A stretch of DNA of 64,000 nucleotides from Phenylobacterium sp. (GTDB lineage Bacteria > Pseudomonadota > Alphaproteobacteria > Caulobacterales > Caulobacteraceae): the NCBI RefSeq assembly GCF_013822795.1, contig NZ_PNLB01000002.1, forward strand, positions 124,001 through 188,000, in the 5' to 3' direction. How positions within the stretch are numbered: the first letter of the stretch is position 1; the number at the start of each line of letters is the position of its first letter. Made by a program: the position numbers and the translations under genes. The notes below the pieces were generated by a model. That model did no database searches. It saw only the letters and a program-made list of their open reading frames with translations, and was not told where the DNA came from. Below, piece by piece: positions 26,501 to 34,700 of the stretch.

Positions 26501-27992
26501 ACGCAGCGTCCGGCCTGCCGAGAAACGCCTTGCAGAAGGCGCTGAAGTCCGCGGCGATCACGCTCAGGACGTCGGGTGCGTAAAGGCCGGCGCGAACCCT
26601 GATCGCCGCCGGATTGGCGCTCAGCGCCATCTCGGCGTCCGTGGCGCTCGGGCCATCGGCGACCACCGTCCCCAGGGCGGCCAGGGCGCCCCGCACGACC
26701 GCTTCGTCTCCAAGCCGCAATGGCAGGTCGACCGCCATCGGCGCATGCGCCCGCGCCTTGCTCAAGGCTTCCGCATAGGCCGCGAACGCCGCCTGGGCCG
26801 TGCCGGCGGGGTCGAACTCCACCGTGACCGGGAAGCGGCGCGACAAGGCGACCCCGGCCGGTTCAGCCTCCACCGCCAGCGTTACGCGCGGTTGGCTGGC
26901 GAGGGACGCCAGCCACGCAGCCCACGCCGCGCCGAGCGCATCTGCAGACACCCGTCCAACGTCCAACGCGACCTGGCCGGCATCGGCCGCATGGTCGCGC
27001 GGATAGGGAAGTTGGATCGGATTGGCGCTCTCGAGCGCCTCCTCCCAGAAGGCCTCCGAAACGCCGACGCTACGCAGCGTCGCAGCCTCGACCGGAACGA
27101 GCGGCGGCAGCACGGCGCCGACCGCGACGCCCAGCGACCTGGGATCAAGCGCCCCGCCGTCCATGTCGGAAAGGCCGGTCAGCACGACCGCGCCGTCCCC
27201 GGCCATCAACGTGATCGAGCTGTCGTCGAGAGCGAGGACGCGGCCCGGCTCACCCCTGGCGTCCAACGCGCGCTCGAGTTTGCTGACCGCCACCAGTCGG
27301 TCGCCAATCAGCACCTTGGGCAGGGCAAGAGGATTCCGGCGCGCGCCGAAATCCAGCGCCCGCACGATCCGGCCGAGCTCCTTCGCGGGCCGCGTCAGAT
27401 CAAGAACGCCGAAGTTGGCGGGACGTTTGGCGCGCGCATACCAGCCGCGGTCCCCGCTCAACGGCGTCGCGTTCAGCCGCCCGACGGCAAGGTCGGCCAG
27501 CAGTTCACGGAAGGTTTCCTCGCCCGCCTCATAGCAGCGCAGATTCAGGCTGAACGCCGTCTCGTTCGGCGCGATCGCGAAACGCTGCGACTTCAATGCG
27601 CGGCCCGCATCGACCGCCTCCACCATCTCATGCCACGTCACGGCATGCTCTTCGGCGCCTTCGAGGATCGCCCAGGCCGGCGCGTTCTGACCACCGCGTC
27701 CCGGCAACGGGCCATCGTGGAAGTTGATCGCCATCATCCGCGCGGAGGCCAGCGTTTCAGGGGCCAGCACCGCAAGGTTCGCCACGCTGAAGAGGTAGTC
27801 GGCCCCGGCTTGCTCCAGCTCCGGTCGGACCGGGGCGCCGAGCAACCGATAACCGTGCTCCCGCGCCCAGACGATGATCTGGGGGGCGGCCGTGACAATG
27901 CCGGCCACCTGCCCGCCTGTCTCTATGAACGCTTCCGCGCAGCGGATCAGAAGCGTGCCATCCCCAATAAAGTAGGCGCTTTGCCTCGACAT
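23550..27992 (-). CDS. NRPS loading protein: formyltransferase - adenylation domain interrupted by luciferase-like monooxygenase - carrier domain
   Basis: A 1480-residue protein. Residues 1-220 are a formyltransferase (NFHDGPLPGRGG; Asn90, His92 and Asp128 match the formyl-tetrahydrofolate transferase triad). Residues about 290-510 are a degenerate, possibly condensation-like stretch with no HHxxxDG. The adenylation domain starts near 520 (A3 YTSGSTGRPKG, A4 to about 727), is split by a flavin-dependent luciferase-like monooxygenase at about 735-1095 of the MupA/Atu3671 type, and resumes at about 1100-1365 (Lys1361). The carrier serine is Ser1416 in GAHSLL. By-eye pocket residues D708 I709 L712 S1123 M1145 G1147 M1170 I1178 W1179 resemble glycine codes. 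Start chosen at ATG 27992 (AGGCGG upstream), which begins exactly at the formyltransferase fold. It is the first gene of the two-gene megasynthase operon. Confidence 0.93.
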   Translation of the reverse strand: MSRQSAYFIGDGTLLIRCAEAFIETGGQVAGIVTAAPQIIVWAREHGYRLLGAPVRPELEQAGADYLFSVANLAVLAPETLASARMMAINFHDGPLPGRGGQNAPAWAILEGAEEHAVTWHEMVEAVDAGRALKSQRFAIAPNETAFSLNLRCYEAGEETFRELLADLAVGRLNATPLSGDRGWYARAKRPANFGVLDLTRPAKELGRIVRALDFGARRNPLALPKVLIGDRLVAVSKLERALDARGEPGRVLALDDSSITLMAGDGAVVLTGLSDMDGGALDPRSLGVAVGAVLPPLVPVEAATLRSVGVSEAFWEEALESANPIQLPYPRDHAADAGQVALDVGRVSADALGAAWAAWLASLASQPRVTLAVEAEPAGVALSRRFPVTVEFDPAGTAQAAFAAYAEALSKARAHAPMAVDLPLRLGDEAVVRGALAALGTVVADGPSATDAEMALSANPAAIRVRAGLYAPDVLSVIAADFSAFCKAFLGRPDAALSAIPLGGDAAATAAGGPAENPNTIHALIAHAAQEWPETIAVEGGGSKLTYRELEERATGLAGALAARGAGPGAVVGIYLDRSADLVVSLLAVLKTGAAYLPLDPSYPSDRVAFMVEDSEAALVVADTGAALPGFLDPARVVSHKAAEPFAGMQGAAGDMAYLIYTSGSTGRPKGVMIEHRNVTNFFAGMDGAVPLERGARLLAVTSMSFDISVLELLWTLTRGATIVLQVSGGKADIPAFSLFYFAAQSGAAGAGAYRVLFEGAQFADQNGFEAIWTPERHFHEFGGLYPSPAISAAALAGMTKNVKLRAGSVVAPLHHPVSIAESWALVDNLSGGRAGIAIASGWQPNDFILRPENFAERKSIALGTVQTLRRLWAGEAVEFPGHDGKPVAVNIHPRPVQKEIPVWITAAGNADTFAEAGRLGCGVLTHLLGQTLDELKDKIAAYRQARAQAGFEGDGHVVLMMHSFVSDDEQTVLETARQPMKSYLNSAVDLVRRASWTFPTFVSRAEAAGGSPQDIFESEDLTPEELDALLDHAFERYYRRSGLFGTPETAKEIVRDVTAAGVDEIACLIDFGIDSETVLANLKHIRALMSELEREGGVGHKSSVAEDIIQNGVTHLQCTPSMAAYLTADAAGKRALGQLDCLMIGGEALPPDLARDLRAGFEGRLLNMYGPTETTIWSSVASLDVVAERVPLGQPIANTSLSVRVAGGQVAPRMVEGELWISGAGVARGYWRRPELTAERFVERDGQRWYRTGDLVRMLGDGTLEFLGRTDNQVKIRGHRIELGEIEAVIAESDAVRQVAVKMAEFGANDMRLVAYVTAGASQPSERDLRASLAEKLPEFMRPSQIVVLDRMPMTPNGKIDRKALPLPKAVAERGEMVEATGDMEAAVAAIWKDALGLEEISVTENVFDLGAHSLLVVQVQRRMKGHFARDIAITDIFRFPTVRAIAAHLSSDVGSTNTAADRGAARAAARLARMGRR

Positions 27993-28107
27993 TTGGAACC
28001 GCCTAAGGTTCGACCATTCTGGCCGACAAGGATTTTCCCGCGACAGGAGAGATTGTCTAGTTACATACTGAAAAGAATAACGTGTACGACGCCCGCACGG
28101 CACGCGA

Positions 28108-28126
28108 TTGTTAGGCCACTTAACAA
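28108..28126. promoter_or_regulatory. Inverted repeat in the NRPS/PPTase divergent promoter region
   Basis: TTGTTA-GGCCACT-TAACAA, 6-base arms with a 7-base spacer, about 116 bases before the NRPS start and 145 before the PPTase start, inside the AT-rich region 28104-28270. It is a candidate operator for the cluster. No regulator is encoded nearby. Confidence 0.4.
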
Positions 28127-28170
28127 CTTTTCCAGAAATACGGTCGGGTAAAGCGATAAGATCAGACAGA

Positions 28171-28182
28171 CATTAATTAATG
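28171..28182. promoter_or_regulatory. Perfect AT-rich palindrome CATTAATTAATG in the divergent promoter region
   Basis: A 12-base perfect palindrome centred 95 bases before the PPTase ATG, in DNA markedly less GC-rich than its flanks. It could be an operator or simply part of the promoter's AT-rich element. Confidence 0.35.
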
Positions 28183-28270
28183 ACTTCTGAAATAACCAAT
28201 CAACTTAACCAAAGCGGTAAACGGAGACGCTGAAAGCGGTCAGCTGACGATGATCAGGGGGGGCTGAATC

Positions 28271-28954
28271 ATGCTGGACTTGATCCAAGTTGATCTTTCC
28301 ATTCCGGTTACGAAAGAGCTTACAGCCTGTCTTTCGCCGGAGGAACTCGCCAAGGCGAGATCCTTTCATTTCGATCACCTGCAACGGCGCTATCTGGTGG
28401 CGCACGCCGCGCTTCGGAATGTCATGTCCAGCTATCTGACGCGCTCCCCCTCTGAATTGTCGTTTGTGAAGAACGAATGGGGCAAGCCCAGCGTTCCGGG
28501 CGGACCGCATTTCAGCCTGTCGCATTCGGATGATCTCGCCGTGATCGTGGTGGATCTCGAGCGTGAAACCGGAATTGATCTGGAGACCGGATCGCTTGCC
28601 CTAACCCGCGATGAGATGACCTACGTCCTGTCGCCGGAGGAACTGGCCGAACGCCGCGAACGCGATCTCGCGGACGCCGATCACCTGCAACTGTGGGTCA
28701 GGAAGGAAGCCGTCCTGAAATCTCTCGGCAAAGGGGTCGCCTATGACCCCTCGCGGCTCACGGTCGGCTTCCACTCGCTGGACTTCAACCGATGGCGGGA
28801 GGTTTCAACCATCGACGATGGCGCGCGCTATGACTTTCATCTGCTCGATGTTCGCCTCGGCGCGATGAGTTGCGCCGTTGCGCGACGGGATGAACCCCTA
28901 GCCACAGGCTCGATCGCCTTCCGGAGCTGGAGCCCGGAGTCGGGAGCGTACTAA
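28271..28954 (+). CDS. 4'-phosphopantetheinyl transferase (Sfp type)
   Basis: A 227-residue enzyme that moves phosphopantetheine from CoA onto the carrier-domain serines of the adjacent megasynthases (Ser1416, Ser1692 and Ser2748 of the two proteins). The three family motifs are clear: FSLSHS at 81-86, GIDLE at 101-105 (Mg-binding Asp and Glu) and WVRKEAVLKSLGKG from 142. The two-lobed length matches Sfp/Gsp rather than AcpS. It is divergent from the NRPS operon across an AT-rich promoter region and has a strong G-run Shine-Dalgarno. Some C-terminal residues beyond the fold look variable. Confidence 0.93.
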   Translation: MLDLIQVDLSIPVTKELTACLSPEELAKARSFHFDHLQRRYLVAHAALRNVMSSYLTRSPSELSFVKNEWGKPSVPGGPHFSLSHSDDLAVIVVDLERETGIDLETGSLALTRDEMTYVLSPEELAERRERDLADADHLQLWVRKEAVLKSLGKGVAYDPSRLTVGFHSLDFNRWREVSTIDDGARYDFHLLDVRLGAMSCAVARRDEPLATGSIAFRSWSPESGAY

Positions 28955-29396
28955 GCGCCGGGCTCTTTCAGGATCAGTGGCGGATGCTCTGGGGACGTTG
29001 AATCGTCGCCATACTCAGAGCGAGAGCTCCACCTCGCAACCTACCATGGAGCCATACTTGCTTGCAACCATTCCTAGAAAGCGCTAGCGGCCGGGGCCCG
29101 GCCGTCGTGTGGTTACGCTAGTTGCGTCGAGGCGATTGGGTCGATGAAATAGTCGTCGATCGTCATTCCTCGGCCAAAGAGGAACTCGTCAGCCGTTGGC
29201 AAATTCGGATCGCTCGTTCGATCATCCACGGGCCTTGTCGGCGTTAGGTGCCAGACCGTCCCAACGTCCGCAACGGGTCAGAAGCGGGCGAGGCTGAGGT
29301 TCGCGCGAGCGGACCTCATCTAGTGTCCGCTTATCGGCTGCCACCCAACTTCCGCTGATGGCACCAGGCGGACAGGTCGCCAAAAAATGCGAGCGA
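28955..29396. other. Gene-free stretch after the PPTase
   Basis: No convincing ORF in 440 bases. It contains a strong GC hairpin (29088-29104, CGGCCGGG-G-CCCGGCCG) without a T-tract, perhaps an end-of-transcript structure for the PPTase. A short minus-strand peptide ending ANLSLARF at about 29280-29320 is faintly like a TonB-receptor C-terminus but too short to call. Confidence 0.5.
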
Positions 29397-30014
29397 CTAA
29401 CTAGTTGAAGGCGACGTCTCCGCCGCACGAATTTTCTGAAGCACTTGCTTCAACTGATCGTCCGATAGCGCACCGCGCAGCAAATAGCCGTTGATCACCA
29501 AGCCTGGGGTTCCCTCAAGCGCCAAGAGAGACGCCTCGCGTGCATTTCGTGCCAGAATGGCGTCGATGTCCCGGCGGTGGACCATCATGTCGTTTGAGAG
29601 CCTCGCCCAATCGACACCGGCCTTCTTGGCGATGGCGTCGACAATGTCCTCGTCGCTCAACCGTGTAGGCGAGCGCATGAAGGCACTGTGCACCGCGTCG
29701 TACCGCCCCTGATAGTTCGCCGCCAGCGCCACTCGCGCGGCATACGCCGACGCCCCGCCAAAGATGGGCCATTCCTTGTGCACCACGGCCAGGCGGCTGT
29801 CCGTCTTCAGCGCAGAGGCTAAAACGGGCTCCATTCGCTTACAGTAGCCGCAGTTGTAATCGGCGTACATGACGATGATGACGTCGGCGTCCGATGCGCC
29901 CGCCAGCGGCGTGCCAGGATTGCGCAGCAAGTCCCTAAAACCTACCTCGGCAGCATTGACTGGCGTGCAAAGAAGGAGGGCGATCGCAAGGGCGGCGGCG
30001 CAGCGGAAAAGCAT
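29397..30014 (-). CDS. Periplasmic DsbA-family thiol oxidoreductase
   Basis: A 205-residue exported protein: signal peptide MLFRCAAALAIALLLCTPVNA, then a thioredoxin fold with helical insertion of the DsbA/Com1 type. The active site is C55-G-Y-C58 in MYADYNCGYCKRMEPVL, and the cis-proline loop is EGTPGLVINGYLLRG near the C-terminus. Members of this group form or isomerise disulfides or reduce cytochrome-c maturation substrates; which one cannot be told. It stands alone between a gene-free region and degraded sequence. Confidence 0.87.
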   Translation of the reverse strand: MLFRCAAALAIALLLCTPVNAAEVGFRDLLRNPGTPLAGASDADVIIVMYADYNCGYCKRMEPVLASALKTDSRLAVVHKEWPIFGGASAYAARVALAANYQGRYDAVHSAFMRSPTRLSDEDIVDAIAKKAGVDWARLSNDMMVHRRDIDAILARNAREASLLALEGTPGLVINGYLLRGALSDDQLKQVLQKIRAAETSPSTS

Positions 30015-30640
30015 GAGGAACTCCAGGACGGAGCCTCAAAAGTCAGATTGAGGCTGTAACGGCAAGCGCCGATCTGGCCCCCTGGAGGCCCGTCCTCGAT
30101 GACGCAGGCGAGGCTTAGGTCTAAAGGCCCGAAAGGCGCGCCCGCGCGTTTGCCAGTGCGGATGATGGCCAACCGGAAGCGCTCAGGCCCTTTCCGCTCG
30201 GCCGCCTACTAATTGAAGGGCTGGAAAGTGGCTCCCCGCATTGGTCTTCGATGGCGCTTACATGGGCAGCCGACATGCCCGCCAGCCCACAGCTCGCGAC
30301 AACGTTAGGTCGGCTTGCTGAAACGGGGAGCACTCAAGCCATCCGGCACGGTGCCCGTAGGATCAGGCAACAGTTGAGCGACCCGGCACACGCAACGTGT
30401 TCAGCACCGCCAGGCGCGGACGCGAAGAGCGTCCCTTGGAGGGCGACAACGCGACGGCGGTAGCCATCCTTCGTCGCCCTATTCGCCTTCGTCGGCTGCC
30501 CCTGCGTGCTCTCGATGTGCTCACTGGGGAGGCACGGTAGCCGGTGTCGCCGGCGCGCCGGCGACGCTCTCCACGACCTTATGGGCCTGGCCGCCCCACT
30601 TGTAGTCACTCACGAACGGCGCGCCCGGGATCTCAAGGGC
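30015..30640. other. Degraded accessory sequence without a clear gene
   Basis: About 620 bases with only short overlapping ORFs. On the minus strand 30521-30660 reads GDKSIYALEIPGAPFVSDYK and on to a stop at 30521, which looks coding-like. It stops being sensible exactly where antitoxin homology begins on the plus strand (about 30650), suggesting a gene remnant joined at a recombination point. I cannot name its family. Confidence 0.4.
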
Positions 30641-30649
30641 GTAGATGCT

Positions 30650-31122
30650 TTTGTCACCACATCGGCCAGCGCGCGCGGGAACAGAGCAGGAGCCGCATCG
30701 AGGCGGAGGCCTTTCGGCCGGATGCGCGCGCAAAGACGATCCTGCGCGGCAAGGCGGCGGCCGCTCAGGATCTGCGAGCGTCGGGCGGCGCCTACGATGT
30801 CGATGAAGTCCGCAGGTTGCTAAACGGGGTCACACGCCAGGCCGTGGACAAGCGGGTCCACGACGGGGCGCTTCTGGCGGTTCCGGGGCCGAGCGGCCAT
30901 CGGCATTTCCCCACCATCCAGTTCAATCGAGATGGCAGCGTCGTCGACGGACTGAAGGGCGTGCAGGCTGCTTTGAACTTCTCGAGCCCCTGGGCTGTGC
31001 TGAACTTCCTGGTCAACGACAACGACCGTCTGGGAGGGCGTCGGCCGATCGACCTCTTGCGGGACGGTAAAGTGGAGCCGGTTCTCGTCGCTGCGCAGAG
31101 CATCGGCGTGCAGGGGGCGTGA
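30650..31122 (+). pseudogene. Xre/MbcA/ParS-type antitoxin of a RES toxin module, damaged 5' end
   Basis: From about 30670 the frame reads RIEAEAFRPDARAKTILRG, then VTRQAVDKRVHDGALLAVPG and WAVLNFLVNDNDRLGGRRPIDLLRDGKV to the stop at 31120. This is the usual antitoxin partner of RES-domain toxins, with its C-terminal toxin-binding domain. The expected N-terminus (VTTSASAR) lies in a different frame just upstream (about 30645-30675), and no ATG or GTG with a ribosome site opens the homologous frame. The C-terminal domain is intact, but expression is doubtful. The stop overlaps the toxin remnant GTG (GTGA). Confidence 0.65.
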
Positions 31123-31698
31123 GCGCCCCCTCCCCCCAGCGATCTGGCCAGCCATACGCTTCACCTGCTGGAGATCGAGATGGGCGTTGTTATCCATCGC
31201 TTCTTACACGCTCGGAGATGGCGCGCGGCGCTTTGATCCCATCTACTCCGATCAGTCGCTGCAGGGGCGGTTCAACGCTCCAGATGCGAGCTATGGCTTA
31301 CTCTATGCCGCCAAGGCGGAGCCTGGGGCCTTCGTCGAGAGGTTTCTGCGATCGCCGGGCCGTCGGGACATCGATCCCGGCCTGTTGGACAACAAAGGAT
31401 ACCCTCGGCTGAAGGTGCTTCGCCCGCTGAGGGTGGTGGAGTTCGATGGTCGGCGGCTCGCCCCACTAGGGGCAACCGCAGCTGTGCCGCATGGCGATCC
31501 GCCCTACGATATCCCCCAGACTTGGTCGCGTGCCTTGCGCGACCACCCCGCAAAGTCGCCTACACGGCGCGCCATGACCCTTCCGAGCTCTGCTATGCGC
31601 TGTTCGACAGCCCCGATCCGCCAGTCGGGGAGCTTCGGCGCGATTACGATTGGTTCTGGCGAGTGGCGGACCTCTACGAGGTTGGTTTAGCGCCTTGA
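31119..31698 (+). pseudogene. RES-domain NAD-degrading toxin, multiply frameshifted
   Basis: RES homology is spread over changing frames. A GTG at 31119 overlaps the antitoxin stop. SDLASHTLHLLEIEMGVVIHRF follows in the second frame, the core (GRFNAPDASYGLLYAA; RPLRVVEFDGRRLAPLGATA) in the third frame from about 31203, and the end (RKVAYTARHDPSELCYALFD to a stop at 31696-31698) returns to the second frame after about 31545. Likely lesions are a C-tract near 31124-31140, an extra T near 31203 and a lost C in the C-run at 31546-31549. Three separate shifts argue for true decay rather than one sequencing error. Confidence 0.75.
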
Positions 31699-31785
31699 GC
31701 GAAGAGCACGGTGATCGGGCGCCAGAGCCGCGAAGGGGCCGCCACTTGCCCCTTCAAGTGCAACGCGGCCCGCCACGTCTCGCCG

Positions 31786-34700
31786 TCAGAATCTGACGGC
31801 GAGGTCGAGGTGGAAGGCGTGGTCCTGCGCGTCCTTGGCGATCTGGCCGCGGTATGAGGCTCCGAGCGTGACGTTCTTCTCCGAGCGCAGGTCGAACCCG
31901 GTCTCGATCAACGCGGCGTTCTCGGCGATCGGCGCGCCGACAATCGAGAAAGCGTCTCCGCCTGAGAAGGCGAGCGTGGCGGCCGGGTCGAGATCGCCGA
32001 CCGCATGCCGCCAGGCCAGGGTTCCTCGCACGGTTAGGTTCATGTTCGAGACCTGGGCCCCGCCCGCGGCGCGCACGCCGAGCGTTGAGACGCCGACATC
32101 GACGTCCTCACTGTGCCCGGTGAGCGCCGCGGCGCCGCCAAGTTCGTGCAGGTCGTCGGCCTGAAGCCGGACCGCGGCCAGGCCGGCGAACGGCTCAAGC
32201 GCCGCCTCACCGGCGTCGATCCGGTAGCCGATCTCGCCGAAGGCCTGGGTCGTCTCGGCCCGGTGGTCGGCCCCCATTCGGTCGTTGAAACCGGCGAAGG
32301 CAACGGATCTGCGGGTCTCGAGGTCATGCCAGCTCCGGCTGGCGCCAAGGCGCACGCCGACCGCGCCCCACTGCCCGCCGCCATAGACGCCCAGATGGTA
32401 GTTGTCGCTCTCGATCGAGGACATGCGCTTGTCGAGTTCGAACTCGGACTGGCTGAAGCCGGCCAGGGCGCCGAGGCGCAGGCCGTTCTTCACCGCGACG
32501 TCCCCGCCGAACAATAGGCCGCCGGTCGAGCGCTTCAGCTTGGCTGTGCCGCCCGTGGCGTCGACGTGGCCCCAGGAACCATAGGCCTGACCCCAGCCGA
32601 CATAGGATCCGCCGCTGGGCGCCGGGGCCGCGCCGACGGCGCCGAAGGCCGATCGCAGGCGCTCGATGCCGGTCGCGCGCAACAGGCCGCTCTCCTCGAT
32701 CAGGGCCGCCCTCGTAGACGCGTGGATCTCGCCGGAGAGCTGGTCAAAAGCGCCACGAGCGGCTTCGCCGTCGAGCACCAGCAGGCTGTTGTAGAGACCG
32801 AGCGTCTCGCCTGTCTGCGGCAGCGCGTTGAGGGCGAGCGCGGTGGCGTATTGGTTCGCCGTCTGCGCCGCCGTCTGGAACACCACAGGGGCTCCGCCGC
32901 CGGTTTCTCCGCCCTTGATGCTGATCGAAAGCGCGACCCCGCCGGTTGATGGGTCGAGGGCGAGGTCGAGGAAGCTGGAGGCGCTGGTCACGCCGGCGAA
33001 GCTTCCGATAATCCCGCTTCCCGCGCTCACCAGGCTGTAGCGTTGGCCGGACTGGTAGCTGATCTCGGGATCGAGCGTGGTCAGGACGACGTTGGCGCCG
33101 GTCAACGTCGCCGTTCCCGTTACCGAAATCTGGTCTCCCCCCCCGTCGGCGGCGATCTCGGCCGCATAGGTCGAGCCCGGCGCGAGGACGAGGTCGCCGT
33201 TGACCCTGAGCGTGCCGATCGAATTGCCCGGAGCGATGGTCCCGCCCGCCCTGATCGTGGTCGAGCCGACCGTGCCCGAGCCGCCAAGCGCCGCCCCCGA
33301 GAACACCGTCACCGCAGATCCGGCCAGTGAGCCGTTGACCGAGAGCTTGCCCTCCTCGACGCTGGTCGGGCCGGTCAGGCTGCTGGTCCCGGTGAGCTTC
33401 AGAACGCCCGCGCCCGTCTTGGTGAGACGACCCGAGCCGTTGATCGCATTGGCGAAGCTGGCGTCGGCCGCCTGGTCGATCACCAGCGCGGCATTGTTCA
33501 GCACCGTTCCGCCGCCGAAGCCGGCCGCCGCGCCGACCAAGGTCCCGTCGGTGATCGTCGTGCCGCCGGTATAGCTGTTGACCGCGGTCAGCATGGTTAC
33601 GCCAGAGCCAAGTTGTTCAACGCGCCCGGTTCCTGAAATCACCCCGGAGAGGCTCATCGCGTTCGCGCGATTGAAGACCAGGGCGCTGTTATTGACGACG
33701 TCGCCGACGATCGAGCCGGTGGTTCCGCCGGCCCCGAGCTGAAGCGCGCCCGAGGTGATCGTCGTGCCGCCGCTGTAGGCGTTGACGTCGGACAGGATCA
33801 GGGTCCCGGCGCCCAGCTTGGTCAGGCCTCCAGCGCCGGAGGCTGCGCCGTCCAGTTGCAGCTCCACGCCGCTGGCCACATCGAAGCCGCTGCTCCCGAT
33901 CAGGGTCACCGCCCGCGTCGTGACGATATCCGCCGTGGTCGCCAGCACGCCGCCGTTCAGGACCAGATCGCCGCTGGCCGCGCCGAGGTTCGCGTTGGAC
34001 GAGATCTGCAGCGCGCCGCCCGTGATTGTCGTGCCGCCGGTGTAGGTGTTGACTCCCGACAGAATGACCACGCCGGCGGTGTTCTTCGTAGCACCAGCGG
34101 CGCCGGCCAGGATGCTGCTCACCTCGCCGGACCGCAGATCGAAGCCGGCCGTAGCGGAGAGTGAGCCGCCGGACATGGTTCCGCCGGACAAGCGGTAGGC
34201 GCCGGTGACGGTGACGTTGTTGGCGAGCGAGAGGGTTGCGCTGTTGGCCAGAGTGTGGCCCGTAACGTCGACGTGGTCGTTCAACAGAAGGTTGCCGGAC
34301 GCGAGGACGAGGTCCGAGTTTGTGTTGACGATCGATCCCATGTCCGACTGGCCGATCCCTGCGCTGACGCCCGTCAGCGTGCCGATGGTCGCGCCTGAGC
34401 CGCCGGCGATGATGAGATTGCTCGCTGTGTCGTTCTGAATGTCGCCTGCGATCAAGCCGCTGTTCTGGAGCCCAGTCATAACGGCCGTCGATCCATAGGC
34501 CAGGGCCGTGGGGGCGATGATGGTGCCGCTGTTGCTTAGGGTTGCGATGTATCCGTCATTGACCAGACCAATCTGATTGGCAGACATCACCCCGTTGTTG
34601 ACGAGCGAGAAGATTGTTCCGCTGTTCGCAACGGCGCGGTCGCCGGAGATGGCGCCGCTGTTCTGCAGAGCCCCGATCATGCCTGCATTGAGCAGGCCGG

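Noticed and set aside
26409..28151. Plus-strand 580-codon open frame opposite the NRPS gene
   Set aside because: Arg-rich antisense shadow; the minus strand carries the complete formyltransferase and adenylation motifs.
29088..29104. GC hairpin as a rho-independent terminator of the PPTase gene
   Set aside because: The stem is strong but no T-run follows and it lies 134 bases after the stop, so I note it only as a structure.
29280..29320. Short minus-strand peptide ending ANLSLARF as a TonB-receptor remnant
   Set aside because: Only about 13 codons before an in-frame stop; the resemblance could be chance.
33300..34100. Repeated segments as a possible CRISPR or tandem-repeat array
   Set aside because: The periodicity is at protein level (autotransporter-associated NxYxGGTTI repeats); the DNA copies diverge and there are no spacers.
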